64,000 nucleotides of DNA from Cryptomeria japonica (Eukaryota > Streptophyta > Pinopsida > Cupressales > Cupressaceae): the NCBI RefSeq assembly GCF_030272615.1, contig NC_081414.1, positions 823,729,896 through 823,793,895 on the forward strand, given 5' to 3'. A program made the position numbers and the translations under genes. Shown in pieces: positions 23,606 through 35,350 of the stretch. Numbering within the stretch: the first letter of the stretch is position 1; the number at the start of each line of letters is the position of its first letter. The notes under the pieces were generated by a model. The model searched no databases and was not told where the DNA came from. It saw only the letters and a list, made by a program, of their open reading frames with translations.

Positions 23606-24526
23606 AAACTAGATCTCAATGCAGGTTCAATAGGTCAAACAAGGAGCAGATCTTCAAGCGATGTAACTACCAAATATGTGGGCCACTAGAAGTACATGAG
23701 TCAAAAGTTGACCAATCAATTTGATACCAATGAAAATGCTTTAGTCAAGCATCTTTTATAGTTCACATGAGTTAGAGCAATGTGGGACAATTTCATATTC
23801 CTTGCGAACGGTATTTATTTGCATTACAAATAAGGCGTACATAATTTACACCTTGTAAGATTTGAACTTATGACCCCTCTTTCAAGCACAAGTTCTTCAC
23901 TACTAGACCTACTAAACCAATGATCAAATCAGTAAACTGAAAAAAGAACCTAACCCTAGAAGACTTGAGGTTGGCCAGCTCGAAGAACCTGCTCACAAAA
24001 TCCAAACAGATGGGATCGAAGGAGAATAAGACTGGTATTCAATGTGAAATGAGCCTGCCAATCACAAGGAAAATCCGATGTGCCAGACAATAATAAAGGA
24101 AGTTGTCAAATGGCAATAAAATTGATGAATGTAGGATATGTACAGGCCTCGAACAGTTGCAAACAAATAAAGCACCATTATTATGAAAGGATTGCTACAA
24201 AATGATAAATGTGCCTCAGGATTAATCCAAGCAAAGACAAGCCATCGTGCAATGTACAAACACCCGTAGTACAGGCTCTAAGACAACATTGACCTTCATA
24301 GAGCTAGAAAATGTAATGTCATTCGATGAAGAGAGACAAGAAAAATAAACCAGAAAATGCCAATGAGGACTAAACCTGCCAATGATCCAAAAAATGCAAA
24401 GGACTAAACCTGCCAATGATGAAACTAAATGGTCAAGCGAGGAAATCAAATGCAAACCACTGTGAACAGTCAAAGCACCCCACAATCCAATAAATGTATG
24501 TGATCAATAAACAAAGTCCACCACCA

Positions 24527-26488
24527 TGAGAATTACAACGACGCCCCCCAAAAAAAAATTGCTCAACAAGCTTCAAACAGGTCGCAGCTAAACTAGCTCC
24601 AAAATCATATTAAAAGTCAATAACATGAAATTTGTCAAAAATTACATATCATTGATTGTGATCAGCAAAATTAGTTCTGGCTTTGATTTTCAAAGAAAAT
24701 CACAAAAGTCAACAACACGAATTTTATAACCCCATTTTGAAACAAATTTAGTCACATCCCTTCAAACAAGAGACTAAAAAATCAAATTCATTTATTCTTT
24801 GCTTAGATACCCCTCCTTGTAAATTGTTTCAAGAATGTCATATTCTTCCTTCTACTCTGCCCAAGGAAAACTAGGGATTTAGGAGCGTCCTCATTTTCAA
24901 GATGTCTTGAGGATGGGGAAATGCCTCAAGGATATCCCTAGGCTACAGCCAAAATTGCACAAATCAAAGGAAACATTGTTGAAACGTGAGGATGCAGAGA
25001 ACATTTACAAGGGAGGAATAGTTGTCTCGTGTAAAGTGTAATAATTTCGTAATAAAAAACCCTCAAAAAAGTTTTAAAATATTTAATATTATTTTTGTGG
25101 CCCTCCACATTCCATCTCGCAGTAGATGAGAAAAAAGAGCATCATTTCATTTCATTTGCATGTTTTGTTTGTTAAAAAGGTTGTAGAAAAGTTTGAAAGA
25201 AAAAATCTTTTTAGTAACGATTGAATATGAGACTATAAAAGAAATTGAATCTAAAGAATCATTGGTATTGAGACAACTACAAGTTTTTTTGCCTCTTTGA
25301 AGTGTTGAAGTGTTGACTATGGAAGTGGACAACCACCAAATCCATTTGAGTACCTTTAAAAAGTCTTGAAAACATATGCAAAGGGAACTTTTAACCAAAA
25401 AACATCTTCTCCAACTTGTGACAACCCTATATACCAAAGACAGAACATAGGGGGAAGTAGGGTATGGATTTGTCATATTTGCAATTAATAATCTAGATGG
25501 AGTTACACAAGGGTACTATCTCTTTTTTGGGGTGTCACAAGATGTAGAGTTAAATTTTGTCCAAAAATAAAAGAGGATGAGAAGGTAAAGGCTCATAGAT
25601 TTCACGTTGAAGCAAAAATGAGGTCTCGATGTATGACAATATCGACACATGAGTTTACAAGTGGACAACCATCTAATCCTATGTCATCAATGGTAGGCAG
25701 TGGTAGTAGTAAAATTTCCACAAGACGATAGAGGAAGATTAGTGGTCATGAGAGGCCAAAGGAAACTAAAGGTATCTTTAATGTACAAGCACGGGATGAA
25801 ACTGAGTTATCCATTGACAAATTCTTATATGCCCATGGCATCCCATTTCATGTGGCTCGTTCCTCTTCAGACAAATGATCGAAGATGTAGCCTTTATTGG
25901 TCCCTCATTTCTACCGCTAGAGATCATTAGCTACTATATATAACAATGTAAATTGCATATTGTCTAAAATTTCACATTGTGTTTAGAACCAATTTTAGAG
26001 GTAGTGTTTGATCTTATGCAAACAAACTCAATCCATGTCCATATTGGAAACATTGGTCTCATCCCCTAGTGTGTTGACCCTTGTGCAACCTAATTGGGTT
26101 GGACCCTAGTGCCCAACACTAGTGTCCTAATTTGACTCCAAATTCAAATGTTTGAATGTTGGTGTTGGGCCCTTAACTATTGTATTCTTGTGTTGGCCTC
26201 TCTTTGGATAATTATTAATGAAAAGGTGTAAGTTGCATATAGAGGTGACTCCTTTCATTTGAAAGTAAAAATTCTCCTAAGGAATCTTCTAATGCAATCA
26301 AGCACTTTAATGATAAATATTAGCCAAGTATTGAGTTAAGAAGTGTGAAGATGTCATCAAGCACATTGTTATCTACAATTGAACTAATTGTGTTTCTTAT
26401 TGTTATCATGTTATTATGAACTAACACTTGCAGGATCTTATAAACACCTTGTGTGAAACTCAAGCTAGCCTTTCACATATGAGTTAAT
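24527..26488. mobile_element. ~1.96-kb insertion in repeat H
   Basis: Absent from the left copy: that copy reads CCGTGCGAATTATCATTT, whereas here the text departs after GAATTA and resumes at TCACTTTTTTGTATGTG. The insertion contains an N-terminal hAT transposase fragment. Terminal inverted repeats and target duplication could not be resolved by eye. A deletion in the left copy is the alternative explanation. Confidence 0.55.
25540..25930 (+). pseudogene. DUF659-type hAT transposase fragment
   Basis: A plus-strand frame with stops and one shift encodes a basic/serine-rich linker followed by IDKFLYAHGIPFHVARSSS near 25810-25870, then IEDVAFIGPSFLP in another frame. This matches the usual start of the DUF659 region in plant hAT transposases, where a 'FFY.NGIPFNV.RSP' phrase is diagnostic. 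Only the N-terminal part is present; the catalytic core and dimerisation domain are missing. It is unrelated in detail to the transposase at 18043-20562, so at least two hAT lineages have contributed to this window. Confidence 0.65.
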
Positions 26489-28037
26489 CACTATCACTTT
26501 TTTGTATGTGCTCCCTTGAGGACATGCACTCTTTTATCATCAATCGCAGCTAATGTGGAGGTAAGAACACCAATGCAAGGTATAACTTAGGCAAGCCCCT
26601 ATACAACAAAACCATTTTTTCCCTTTTTTAATGCACCTGTCCAAACCCAATAATCAAAGGTGCTTGAAAGATATAGATAGACTATGTAGACTAGGATAGT
26701 TGTAGTCATCTAGAAAGTTTGGGGTAAAGTCGCAAAACCTAGGCACTAGTGTACTTTCAATTTTAGTTGAGATTTGCATGGGTCGCCCAAAAACTTCTTA
26801 TAATCATTCATGTCACCACCTTCTACATCAAAGTACTTCAGGACTCCAATGCCCCTAGCTGACATAGTTTCCTCTAGTTTCCAATCATAGACTCTACTCA
26901 ACATCCTATTTCTAGATTTAGCTCTTTTTGTTGCACATATATTATTTATTTCTTGTATTTTAGTAAACTTGTTCATCTTGGCTTCTTCCAACCTATTTCA
27001 TTACATACTTTCAATCATCACCTTAACCTCTTTCATTTAAATAGATCATCTAGGAGTATTTGGCTCTATCTTAAGGACTGAATTCAAAATCCATTCACAT
27101 CTATTCTAATAATTTATTTGGAAAAGGATATTTATTATAGGTTGATGCACATATTAGCCTAGGATCACTTGTCCCCTATATCATTTTGGTGAATCTGACT
27201 TGTATTTTACCTACATGTTTTCTAATTTAGTAGCTTAGATATGATTTATATGCATTTGATTAGCTAGATCTTTAATTTCATGCTTTCATTGAAATTATTA
27301 AATAGTGTTTGCAAAGACAGTGTATGTAATTCAAAAGGAAAAACTTTAATACACTTCATTAGCATATCTTGTTTTCATATTTTAGCATATTTTTTTATTC
27401 CATCACATCTAATTGAGCTATAGATTCATTGATTAAATAATGGCATTGCCAAATATGTTCTCTTCATTCTTTTCTTGTCTCGAATCATTGGTAGAGGTTT
27501 CTTATTGCACTTTTGATGATTCCAAGGTAGATTATTGCCACTCTCCCAAAAAAGTCCTACTCATGCGGACAATTCGGCACAAGAGGATCATGTAATCCTT
27601 CTTCATGATACACCACCAGATTTTCATGTCAATGGTCCTCCTCATGGAGATGAAGCAACGATGTATGAAGAACGGTATACCTCTCTGAAACTAGATCTTT
27701 TGGTATAAGAGAATATCATCACATTCCTTAATGATTCTCCTCCAAACTATTTAAACACCAATTTGAGTATGAGTGAAACTAATATGGATCTACACATTCT
27801 CATCAAAAGATTGATGCTTCCTCATCCATTCATCATTTTTGTGCTTCTCAATATGACTATACAACTAATTTTAGTGGTATTTTTTATGTGATTCCTCCTC
27901 CTCTGTTGTTAGAAACATATTATAATGTTGGATTTAACATGCTTTCCAATTGCATATATGATGGAGACGGTATTGGGTGTATGGAGTGATGAATTAGTTT
28001 TCTTTTTTGTTTCACAGACTTCTATTATAGAGAAGGT

Positions 28038-28313
28038 GTGGGATTCACACAGTATTATCCACCTCTACCTCCTTCCCCATTATCTCATAGAAAGAATAAA
28101 AGACTCCCTTCACATGAGATAGGATTGCATTTGAATCCTTATCCTCCATTTAGGGAAGAGGAAACCTTGTTGAGGCTCCTAAAATCTTACTTGATTACTC
28201 TTCTTTCTCTAAAATATCATACATCTAATCGATTGAATTCTTCTTTTTGTGCTTATCATCATTTAGTGGGCCATACCCTTAGTAAATGTAAGCCCTTTAA
28301 GAGAGAAGTCTAA
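28038..28313 (+). pseudogene. gag-like fragment, second copy
   Basis: Near-identical to 4029-4304, with the same CAYHHLVGHTLSKC zinc-knuckle-like motif and the same stop. The shared stop shows that the lesion predates the duplication or transposition that produced the two copies. Confidence 0.45.
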
Positions 28314-28559
28314 AAGCTTCTTGATGATGGTGTTATTCACATGACGAGTGGCATTAAGCATTTTCTTCATGATGGCTCTCATGATTAATTAAAATCCCTT
28401 GTCTATTATGTTGCTCCTCACTATGTGACATTTGTATCTGTCTATAGGGGTTCACTATCAATTATGATGGTAAAATATTATGTACAATTATACTTTATCT
28501 TAGGTGGAAACATAATAGTCTACGGTATGGTATTCTTGCCTATAACTGGGGAGCAATTA

Positions 28560-29545
28560 TAATTTGTATTTAAAGGATGTATATCCTTCTTTAAGGATCA
28601 CTTCCTTGTTCAAGAGGTATGTATACTTGATGGGGACCTCCTCCCCCTTTGAAAGATGTATCCCTAGTGAGGATCTCCTCCTTGTTTTAGAGAGCTCTAT
28701 CTCTGTTGAGGATCCCCTCCCCTTGTTGGAAGATGTATCCCTATGAGGATCTCTTCCTTGTTTTGGATGTGTGTATCCTTGATTAGGATCCCTCCCCCTT
28801 GTTGGAAGATGTATCCTTAATGAGGATCTCTGCCTTGTTTTGGATGTGTGTATCCTTGCTAAGGATCCGCTCCCCCTTAGTAGAAATGTACCCCTAATGA
28901 GAATCTCTTTCTTATTTTAGAGGTGTGTATCCCTAATGTGAATACCCTCCCCCTTATTGGAAGATGTATCCTTGATGAGGATATCTTCCTTTTTTTGGAG
29001 GTGTGTATACCTAATAAGGATCCCCTCCCATTGTTGGAATATGTATCCCTAGTGAGGATCTCTTCCTTGTTTTGGAGGTATGTATCCCTTTTGAGGATCC
29101 CCTCCCCCTTATTGGAGGATGTATCCTTGATGAGGATATCTTCCTTGTTTTGGAGGTGTGTATCCTTGATGAGGATCCCCTTCCCCTTATTAGAAGATGT
29201 ATCCCTGATGAGGATCTATTCCTTGTTTTGGAGGTGTCTATCCCTAATGAGGCTCCTCTCCCCCTTGTTGGAAGATATATCCCTTATGAGAATTTCTTCC
29301 TTGTTTTGGAGGTGTGTATCCTTGCTGAGGATAGCTTCCTTGTTTTGGAGGTGTGTATCCCTAGTGAGGATCCCCTCCCCCTTATTGGAATATGTATCCT
29401 TAATGAGGATCACTTCATCATTTGGAGATGTGTATCCCCATTGAGGAGCCCCTCCCCTTTTTGTGAATATGTATCCCTGATGAGGATCTCTCCCTTGTTA
29501 TGTGGTGTGTATCCTAGATGAAGATCCCCTTCCTTTTCCTTAAGA
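28560..29545 (+). repeat. Minisatellite, ~75-bp unit, long allele
   Basis: About 13 alternating half-units with GAGGATCTCTTCCTTGTTTT and GATCCCCTCCCCCTT words, each followed by GTATCC. It gives long open frames on the plus strand (for example 28923-29444 and 29072-29521) in two phases at once. These are by-products of a stop-free repeat unit and are not called as genes. Confidence 0.85.
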
Positions 29546-30636
29546 TATTAATATAGAAATATGCTATCTTAGGGGGCCATTGTTAGAAACACAGTTGTCG
29601 TTGCACCAAAAGATTGACCTATTAATGCTTGTTGCAACCGCGAGATTTAATGAATTCACAGGAGGTTAAGCCTTGGTCCAATGTCTTGGACCAACTAGAT
29701 TCAATCTAGAGTTTCCAATCCCTATAGAAATTCTACCAAAAAAATTATGACCTCCCAAATAAATTGAATTTTTTGAACTTGATAACTAAGGACCATGGGT
29801 CCTAAGTTATCAAAGTGGATGAAACTCATTCATAGTTGCACAGTGCAACAGCACCAATATCTAATGACAATGCCCATGTACCATGCATTTGGCAATGCCA
29901 CTCTCTTTAACAAGGAGAATCAAAGCTAGTGTAAAAGGACCTAATAAAGGTCATTGGTTACAACAATAACACTTCAAAGATCCTTAAAACTTCGTGAAAG
30001 TTAAAGTATTTTAGTTTTTGGAATATCTTAGTTTACATGGTAATTGTTTAGTTGGTAATTGTCATCTGTTATCTACCTAGACCATGAGGGCTTGCATGAT
30101 TTGACAAATGTAGCATACTGGAAGTTTTTCAAAAACGCTGGCTCCACGGTTTTCCAAAGTACTATCCTATGGCTGGTAAAAAAATTATTTCACTAAAAAC
30201 TATATTTAGTAGTTACTTTTTGTTTCTCATCTTTGCATTTAGGATCAAAAATAACTTGTGCTAATTGGACTGATTAAAAATTTTAGAGTTATAGTCACAA
30301 CCAAATGCAGACAAGACAAAAATATCAAGTTTTGATTAACTTGCAAAACTAAAGCTTGTCTTCATATACCAATCAAATGTGGAAGACTACAATAGATATT
30401 TCTCTAGCTAAATATGAAAAGACATGGAAGCATTATGACACTTTGGAGTACTTCCTTTTAAAATTTGAGAAATCCTCTTCAATTTTATTTCAAAGCAAAT
30501 AATTAGAATGTAATCTGACTGATGCTTTTGAAACTCTTTTTTGGTACAATGATAATCTCTACAGTTATAATAGGACATTTATTTTGATGGCCAAAATTAT
30601 TTTCAATCATGAAAATTGTTCAAATTCTACTATTAT
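29546..30636. other. Spacer, no gene seen
   Basis: Begins with TTAGGGGGCCATTGTTAGAAAC, which may be the distal end of repeat H. The rest is AT-rich with no coding signal. Confidence 0.4.
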
Positions 30637-30810
30637 CTATCTTAATGAATCCTGATTGAACTTTAGTTCATCCATGAGCCTCCCAAACCATCCTTTATTT
30701 GCAACACCACCTTTCCTTTCTTTCAAGATGTCTTGAAGCCTTTTGTATGATGGCTTTTCCTCCTCAGTTGCAATGCATTCGATGTTGCCTCCTTTTTCTA
30801 TTACAAAAAC
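30637..30810 (-). CDS. Exon-like segment, probable 3' terminal exon of an unrecognised gene
   Basis: On the minus strand a 58-codon frame runs from a plausible acceptor (pyrimidine-rich TTTTCTTTGCTTTAAATTTCTAG just upstream, joined here to GTTTTTGT) to a TAG. It encodes VFVIEKGGNIECIATEEEKP and continues with a Lys/Arg-rich helix and GWFGRLMDEL. Composition is clearly more protein-like than the AT-rich surroundings, with no stops and balanced residue use. I do not recognise the family. No upstream exon could be assigned with confidence; about 1.1 kb further upstream on the same strand (31917-32060) is another coding-like remnant. It could be a terminal exon of a host gene or of a transposon-encoded protein. 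Confidence 0.4.
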   Translation of the reverse strand, partial: VFVIEKGGNIECIATEEEKPSYKRLQDILKERKGGVANKGWFGRLMDELKFNQDSLR

Positions 30811-31916
30811 CTAGAAATTTAAAGCAAAGAAAATTCGTGTTCAGATTTAGCCCGCATAAATAATATGAATACTCAAGAACAAGTCATTACATAAAAACTT
30901 AAAAAATTATCACAAGCAGCATTATTCATGAGAGAATTTAATTATTGCAGCAGTATTCTCTCGTGAGCAAGAAAATACTGTTAAATGTAAACACGATTGC
31001 AAAACTTATATGATCAGATATTTGATGAGCTGCAGTTCTAAGTTAATCAGCTATCGACTAAACAAATGTTTAAAGAAAAAGCTTTTGCCTTTTGATATAA
31101 GTTCACACTAATCTTGTTGTAGCAATGTTTATTGGATAAAGCATGCATTTCTTATTATTTTTGGATGTTATTGTTTTATTACGATATAAAGACCTTACAT
31201 AATAAATTTATACACGTTACAATTTTGGGTAAAGGAGAGCTGCTGGCATAATTCTTACTAAACCATTTTTTTAAATTTATTTTTGAAAAGTTATGAAAAT
31301 TTCATTAATTACAAACTAAAACTTACAAGCTAAAGGGCTACAAATTTCATTAATTGCAGACTGAAACTTACAAACCAAGGGCCTGCCTCTAAGTAGCAGC
31401 TAGAAATACCAAGAATCGAACAAACAGAGAAGACACCACCTACTCACACAATACCAAAACAGCTACTACTATAGAAAAACATAGTAACTCTTATTGTTTT
31501 ACTCAAAGGAGAAAAATATTGAGTGGAAATCCTATTACTGTCCACAAAGTGACTAAATACGGTTAATAGGGTTCAAAAGTACGTGCAGTTACAGTAGGAA
31601 AGAGCTAGGGTCAAAATATAAAAATCTGAAATTATTCCATACAATATCTCAAGAATGAATTTGACCAAAAGTCACAGAGCATTATAAATGTGTAGTAATG
31701 GTTCATAGCCTTCTATGATAGCATAGGTAAATTACAAAATAATATGGTAATATATGCATGACATTATAATAGATATTTACCCAAATAGCTCTACCCATCC
31801 ATAAAAGGAATCAATGCTTGAAATGATTCCCTCTCAGCTATTACATTTCGTAGAGGAAGCCATCCCCTACACTCATTAAAGTTTCCCAGGATTCTCTTTA
31901 AACTCTCTTGTGAATC
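30811..31916. other. Spacer with a possible LINE 3' end
   Basis: Mostly AT-rich. At about 31265-31480 the minus strand contains two copies of a phrase like TTGTAAGTTT(T/C)AGT(T/C)TG followed by AATTAATGAAATTT, resembling the 3' end of plant LINEs, but without a clear A-tail or target duplication. No gene is supported. Confidence 0.3.
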
Positions 31917-32060
31917 TACTCCATGAGTTTTATTTCAGCAATAAATCTGCCACATTGTCTATCCTTCTCTCTGTGTTCTTCTACAAGCTTGCTCAAGTCC
32001 TCATGAGTCTCTCTCATTGACAACATCAACATCCAATCTTCAATGTTCTTCTTCACCTTA
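31917..32060 (-). pseudogene. Coding remnant, charged coiled-coil-like
   Basis: A 47-codon stretch on the minus strand encodes KVKKNIEDWMLMLSMRETHE followed by a charged helix, ending at an in-frame TAG; coding character continues for a short distance beyond. Too short to assign. It might be part of the same gene or element as the exon-like segment at 30637-30810. Confidence 0.3.
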
Positions 32061-33342
32061 ACCAAACTACTGTGTGCTCTTTAATCGCTACTTTGTGCAA
32101 ACTTCATCACCTTGGTACACCATGGCCCAATTGGAAGCATCAAGCGTCTATGCTAGCAAGGAATTGCAAGTAATAGCTCTCCAACAGAGCAACCATTTGT
32201 TAAGATAAAGAAATGAATCGCATTCTTATACAAGATGCAAGTTCACATAAGCACTAGTGCAGGGTTGTATAAGAATATGAAAAGGACAAGTATTTTGGCA
32301 AGCTTAACGCTCAAGGAGAACCAATAGAAGAGATTGACAACAAAGAGTGAACAGAAAATCCTGAGCCACTTGGATAAGAGCAATGATAGCTTCTCTTAAG
32401 AATGCCTATGGCCAAGAGGTCAATTATACTACTGAAAAGAAAGAAGAGTTATGTTGGTAATCTATTAGACTATTAGTTAAACAATTATAGTGTACGCACA
32501 CATACACACATTTGAGGGGTTTTTCACTAGAATGGAATATCTCACAATGATAATGCCAAGAAATTAATGTAGGTCTTCAAGGCATTACATGCATTAGAAA
32601 TTTTGCTCATCCATATGCATGACATTTTGGGGCACAAGTCTCCTAGTTGATGCGTTTGACTTTGCATAATCCTTCTCTCTAGTATTTGCATTGCTTAAAG
32701 GTGTTGAGTTCTTTACAGGTTTCCTTGCCTTGTGATTATTACCAATCTCCATTAATGAAAGGTCATATAGAAGAAATCACTAAACGTAGAAAAAATTCAT
32801 CAAAGTGATGGCTAGGGTATTAAGATACTCAGTGCAATGAAAAACCCCACTATACATATAACTAATTCATCTTATAGGCAGTCCAACTAATTAAACCATA
32901 GTAACATTCCATTTACATGGCATTGACACAACAAACTGATAGTGCAGGTAAAATTCAATTACTTGGGTTTAGAATGGAAAGAATATGGCAAATTAAAACA
33001 TGTTGAAATATGAGTAAAAATACAATGAAAAAATAATTGTTATTGTTATTTCATGACAACTATGGTGTGTAGAAAGAGAAACAACAAGACATAAATAAAG
33101 AATGTGTTCATAGTTGATAATTACTCCCAAATATATTGAAGACAACTGCAATGTAGTTGTATAATTTATAACTTTATATAAATATGATAATGTTGTCTCT
33201 ATAAACATGTTGATGAAACATTCTCGTGCACATTCTGGTTATAACTTAAGATTATAACTGACTTGTAACCCCCATAATATATTAAATAAATAATCAAGCC
33301 AGCAAACATTGTGTTCTTCATTGTTGATTCTTACTAATATTG
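32061..33342. other. AT-rich spacer, no gene seen
   Basis: No supported coding or structural feature. Confidence 0.45.
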
Positions 33343-33888
33343 GTAATTATCAGAACCCAAGCATTTTTGTTGAACTTTGTGGTCATTTCATTAAGGAAGA
33401 AAAAGTATGGCGAGTTGTTCGGTCAGGGTTTGTTGGTAGCAGCCAAAGTCAATCACAATTGGAAAAAGAATACAATCTCCATTGAAAACAAGGGTCAGAA
33501 GTATGTAATTGATTTAAAGAACCAAAACCTAACTGAAAAAGAAACATTCTCCAATTTGTCAGATTTGGACTCCAACAAAGAATGGATAGAGAAGTATGAT
33601 CTAGGTCCAATAGAGCCAAACAACGAAGAAATTCTAGAATTACAATCATGCTTGGAAGATGAAACAAATTCTCTCAGCAGCCTTTTTCTTTGGCAAATGG
33701 AGGACTATGAGGTATTTCCATCGGCATGTAATTTTCTTGAAGCTATTACTCCCAGTGAAGAGCAACCAATGAAAAATGGTTTTGAAAAGTTGGCAATTGC
33801 CATAGAGGCATCCGATTTTGCAGAAGAATGCAAAATTATTGATGTTAAATCTCACAATACTAAAAGAAAAATATTAAACTTGAAGTGA
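33343..33888 (+). pseudogene. Ty3/gypsy-like aspartic protease end and linker, fragment
   Basis: A plus-strand open frame of about 180 codons lacks a good ATG at its start, so it is an internal piece of a polyprotein. The first ~50 residues (AFLLNFVVISLRKKKYGELF then GQGLLVAAKVNHNWKKN) resemble the C-terminal half of a retropepsin, where a 'FVVIPL...ILGR.WL' pattern is expected; here the ILGR.WL equivalent is degraded to ELFGQGLL. It continues with IDLKNQ and an acidic linker such as precedes reverse transcriptase in Ty3/gypsy polyproteins. No reverse transcriptase follows. It lies on the opposite strand to the gag fragment at 34470-35103, so it comes from a different insertion. Assignment rests on weak motif resemblance. 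Confidence 0.4.
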
Positions 33889-34039
33889 ATAGATACTAGT
33901 CAAGTCAAATCAACTTACAAAAAAATTTTAGAAAAAGAAAAATAAAATTAGAAAATAAAGAGAAATTCAAATGGAAAAAGAGAAAATATTATACTGAAAA
34001 TTCAAATTTAGCAATTGATGGAGAAAATAATAAAAGATC

Positions 34040-34460
34040 CAACCACATCAAAAGGGCAGACTATATCATACGGCCTGACTACATTGTATAGCCCAACTAC
34101 ATTGTACAACCTAATAAAAGGCCCGACTGTATCGTATGGCCTATAAAACATGTACGGCTAGCTAAATCTCACCTTGTACAGAAAGAAAAGGTTTCCATTG
34201 CACGGCTCCTAAGTGACTATATTTTACAGCCATATCATTTCCTTGGCAGCATTAGACAACCTCACCCACTGGTTTATGTTGCACGATCGCATCACTTCCT
34301 TGGTAATATTGTATGGTTGCCTTACTCCCCTGTCATTATTGCACAACCATCTCACTAGCTTGACTACATTGTATGGCCCAATAAATCACTTGTATATTGT
34401 ACGACCTGGTCAATTGCATGTCTATGTTGTACAGCCATTTCAATTCTTCCCTATTTGCAT
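34040..34460. repeat. Degenerate short tandem repeat
   Basis: A phrase like GCCTGACTACATTGTA or GCCCAACTACATTGTA recurs at irregular spacings of ~25-40 bp with much divergence. No coding function is apparent. Confidence 0.45.
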
Positions 34461-34469
34461 TGCATAAAT

Positions 34470-35103
34470 CACCACTCAAGAGCTATCCCGTCCAAATTAA
34501 AAGTGGCAAATTTGATTGCCTCATCCTCTAGCATGGGCCTAAGTGCCAAGTAGTTATCTAACTTTTGAATCCATTTTCTAGTTGAGCATTTGTCACTTCC
34601 ATCAAAGTGAGCTAATGTAACCTTACCCAAGGCTTGCTAAAGATCCCTCTGCACTACTGGTCCTCTCTGCTCAACTCTACCACCTCCCCTTTTCTTCCCC
34701 TAATTCAAATAATCATTCAGGGATGAGTGGTTCTTAATCTCCTCAGGAAGAGTGTCTTACTCTGCATAAGCATGCCTCACCTCCTCAACAAAAGGAAGAT
34801 GAACCTCCTAAACAACCTGTACCTCCTCTCTGCATATGAAAGAAGGTTGTAGAGGCCTAAGAGCAAACTATGACACTGCTGCAACTGTGCATCTGTTATT
34901 ACTTTGCTAGTTTATACAATATTACAACTGTTGTCCCCAGTCTGCGTTGTATTACTCTGTAAATTGTTCTGAACTACCCGTGACATGTTTTGGTTGAAAT
35001 TGGCAAGCATTTGGGACATCATTTCTAACATAGCATTAAATTTTCTTTCAGCTCTAGTGTTAGGACTGACTGAACCAGCCCTTCCCTTGTTCTTATCTGC
35101 CAT
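34470..35103 (-). pseudogene. Ty3/gypsy gag fragment
   Basis: On the minus strand an ATG at 35103 starts MADKNKGRAGSVSPNT, continuing to a stop at 34912. After several stops the text resumes with VTLAHFDGSDKCSTRKWIQK and LDNYLALRPMLEDEAIKFAT, then ALEWW near 34470-34640. This is the classic retrotransposon gag pattern (F-x-G-S-x4-A/T-x-x-W ... DEAIKFA ... A-x-x-WW). Gag forms the particle that packages retrotransposon RNA. The frame is broken and the zinc knuckle and pol are missing. It lies 236 bp downstream of a primer-binding site, in the correct order for an LTR retrotransposon read on the minus strand. Confidence 0.7.
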
Positions 35104-35338
35104 GTCTCTAGGGGGGCTATGATGTGACAACCATGTAGTACTGTCACTACTATCAACCAAACCTCCTTGTACCTCCTGAGTGTCTGAAAGAGGATCAATA
35201 TTTTGGATTATGTGGGTTATTAGCATACTGATATTGGTTTCCTTTTTGGTCTCTGTTAAGTATCTAATTTTTCTGTATCTCATAGATGATGTTCAGCTTT
35301 ATGCAATTGGTTAAAGCATAGGCTGGCAACAAATACCA

Positions 35339-35350
35339 GCTTTAATACCA
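35339..35350 (-). promoter_or_regulatory. Primer-binding site (initiator Met-tRNA type)
   Basis: The minus strand reads TGGTATTAAAGC, two mismatches from TGGTATCAGAGC, which is complementary to the 3' end of plant initiator methionine tRNA. It lies just upstream of the gag start. Confidence 0.65.

Larger units (their letters stand above)
23606..29540 (+). mobile_element. Dispersed repeat H, right copy
   Basis: Same-orientation copy of 1524-4908. It matches 1524-2490 with 23606-24526 and 2490-4908 with 26488-28850, then extends through a longer minisatellite to 29540. Differences are scattered substitutions, small indels and one ~1.96-kb insertion. The copies lie ~22 kb apart with no retrotransposon coding region between them. 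Confidence 0.65.

Noticed and set aside
28923-29521. Two overlapping open frames of 149-173 codons
   Set aside because: They lie in different phases of the same minisatellite; the repeat unit simply lacks stops, and the peptides are pure repeats.
1524-29540. The two copies of repeat H as 5' and 3' LTRs of one large element
   Set aside because: No TG/CA ends, no matching target duplications, no primer-binding site or gag/pol in between, and the intervening DNA is accounted for by a tandem array and a hAT element.
33343-35103. Protease-like frame and gag fragment as one element
   Set aside because: They are on opposite strands, so they cannot belong to a single uninverted retrotransposon copy.
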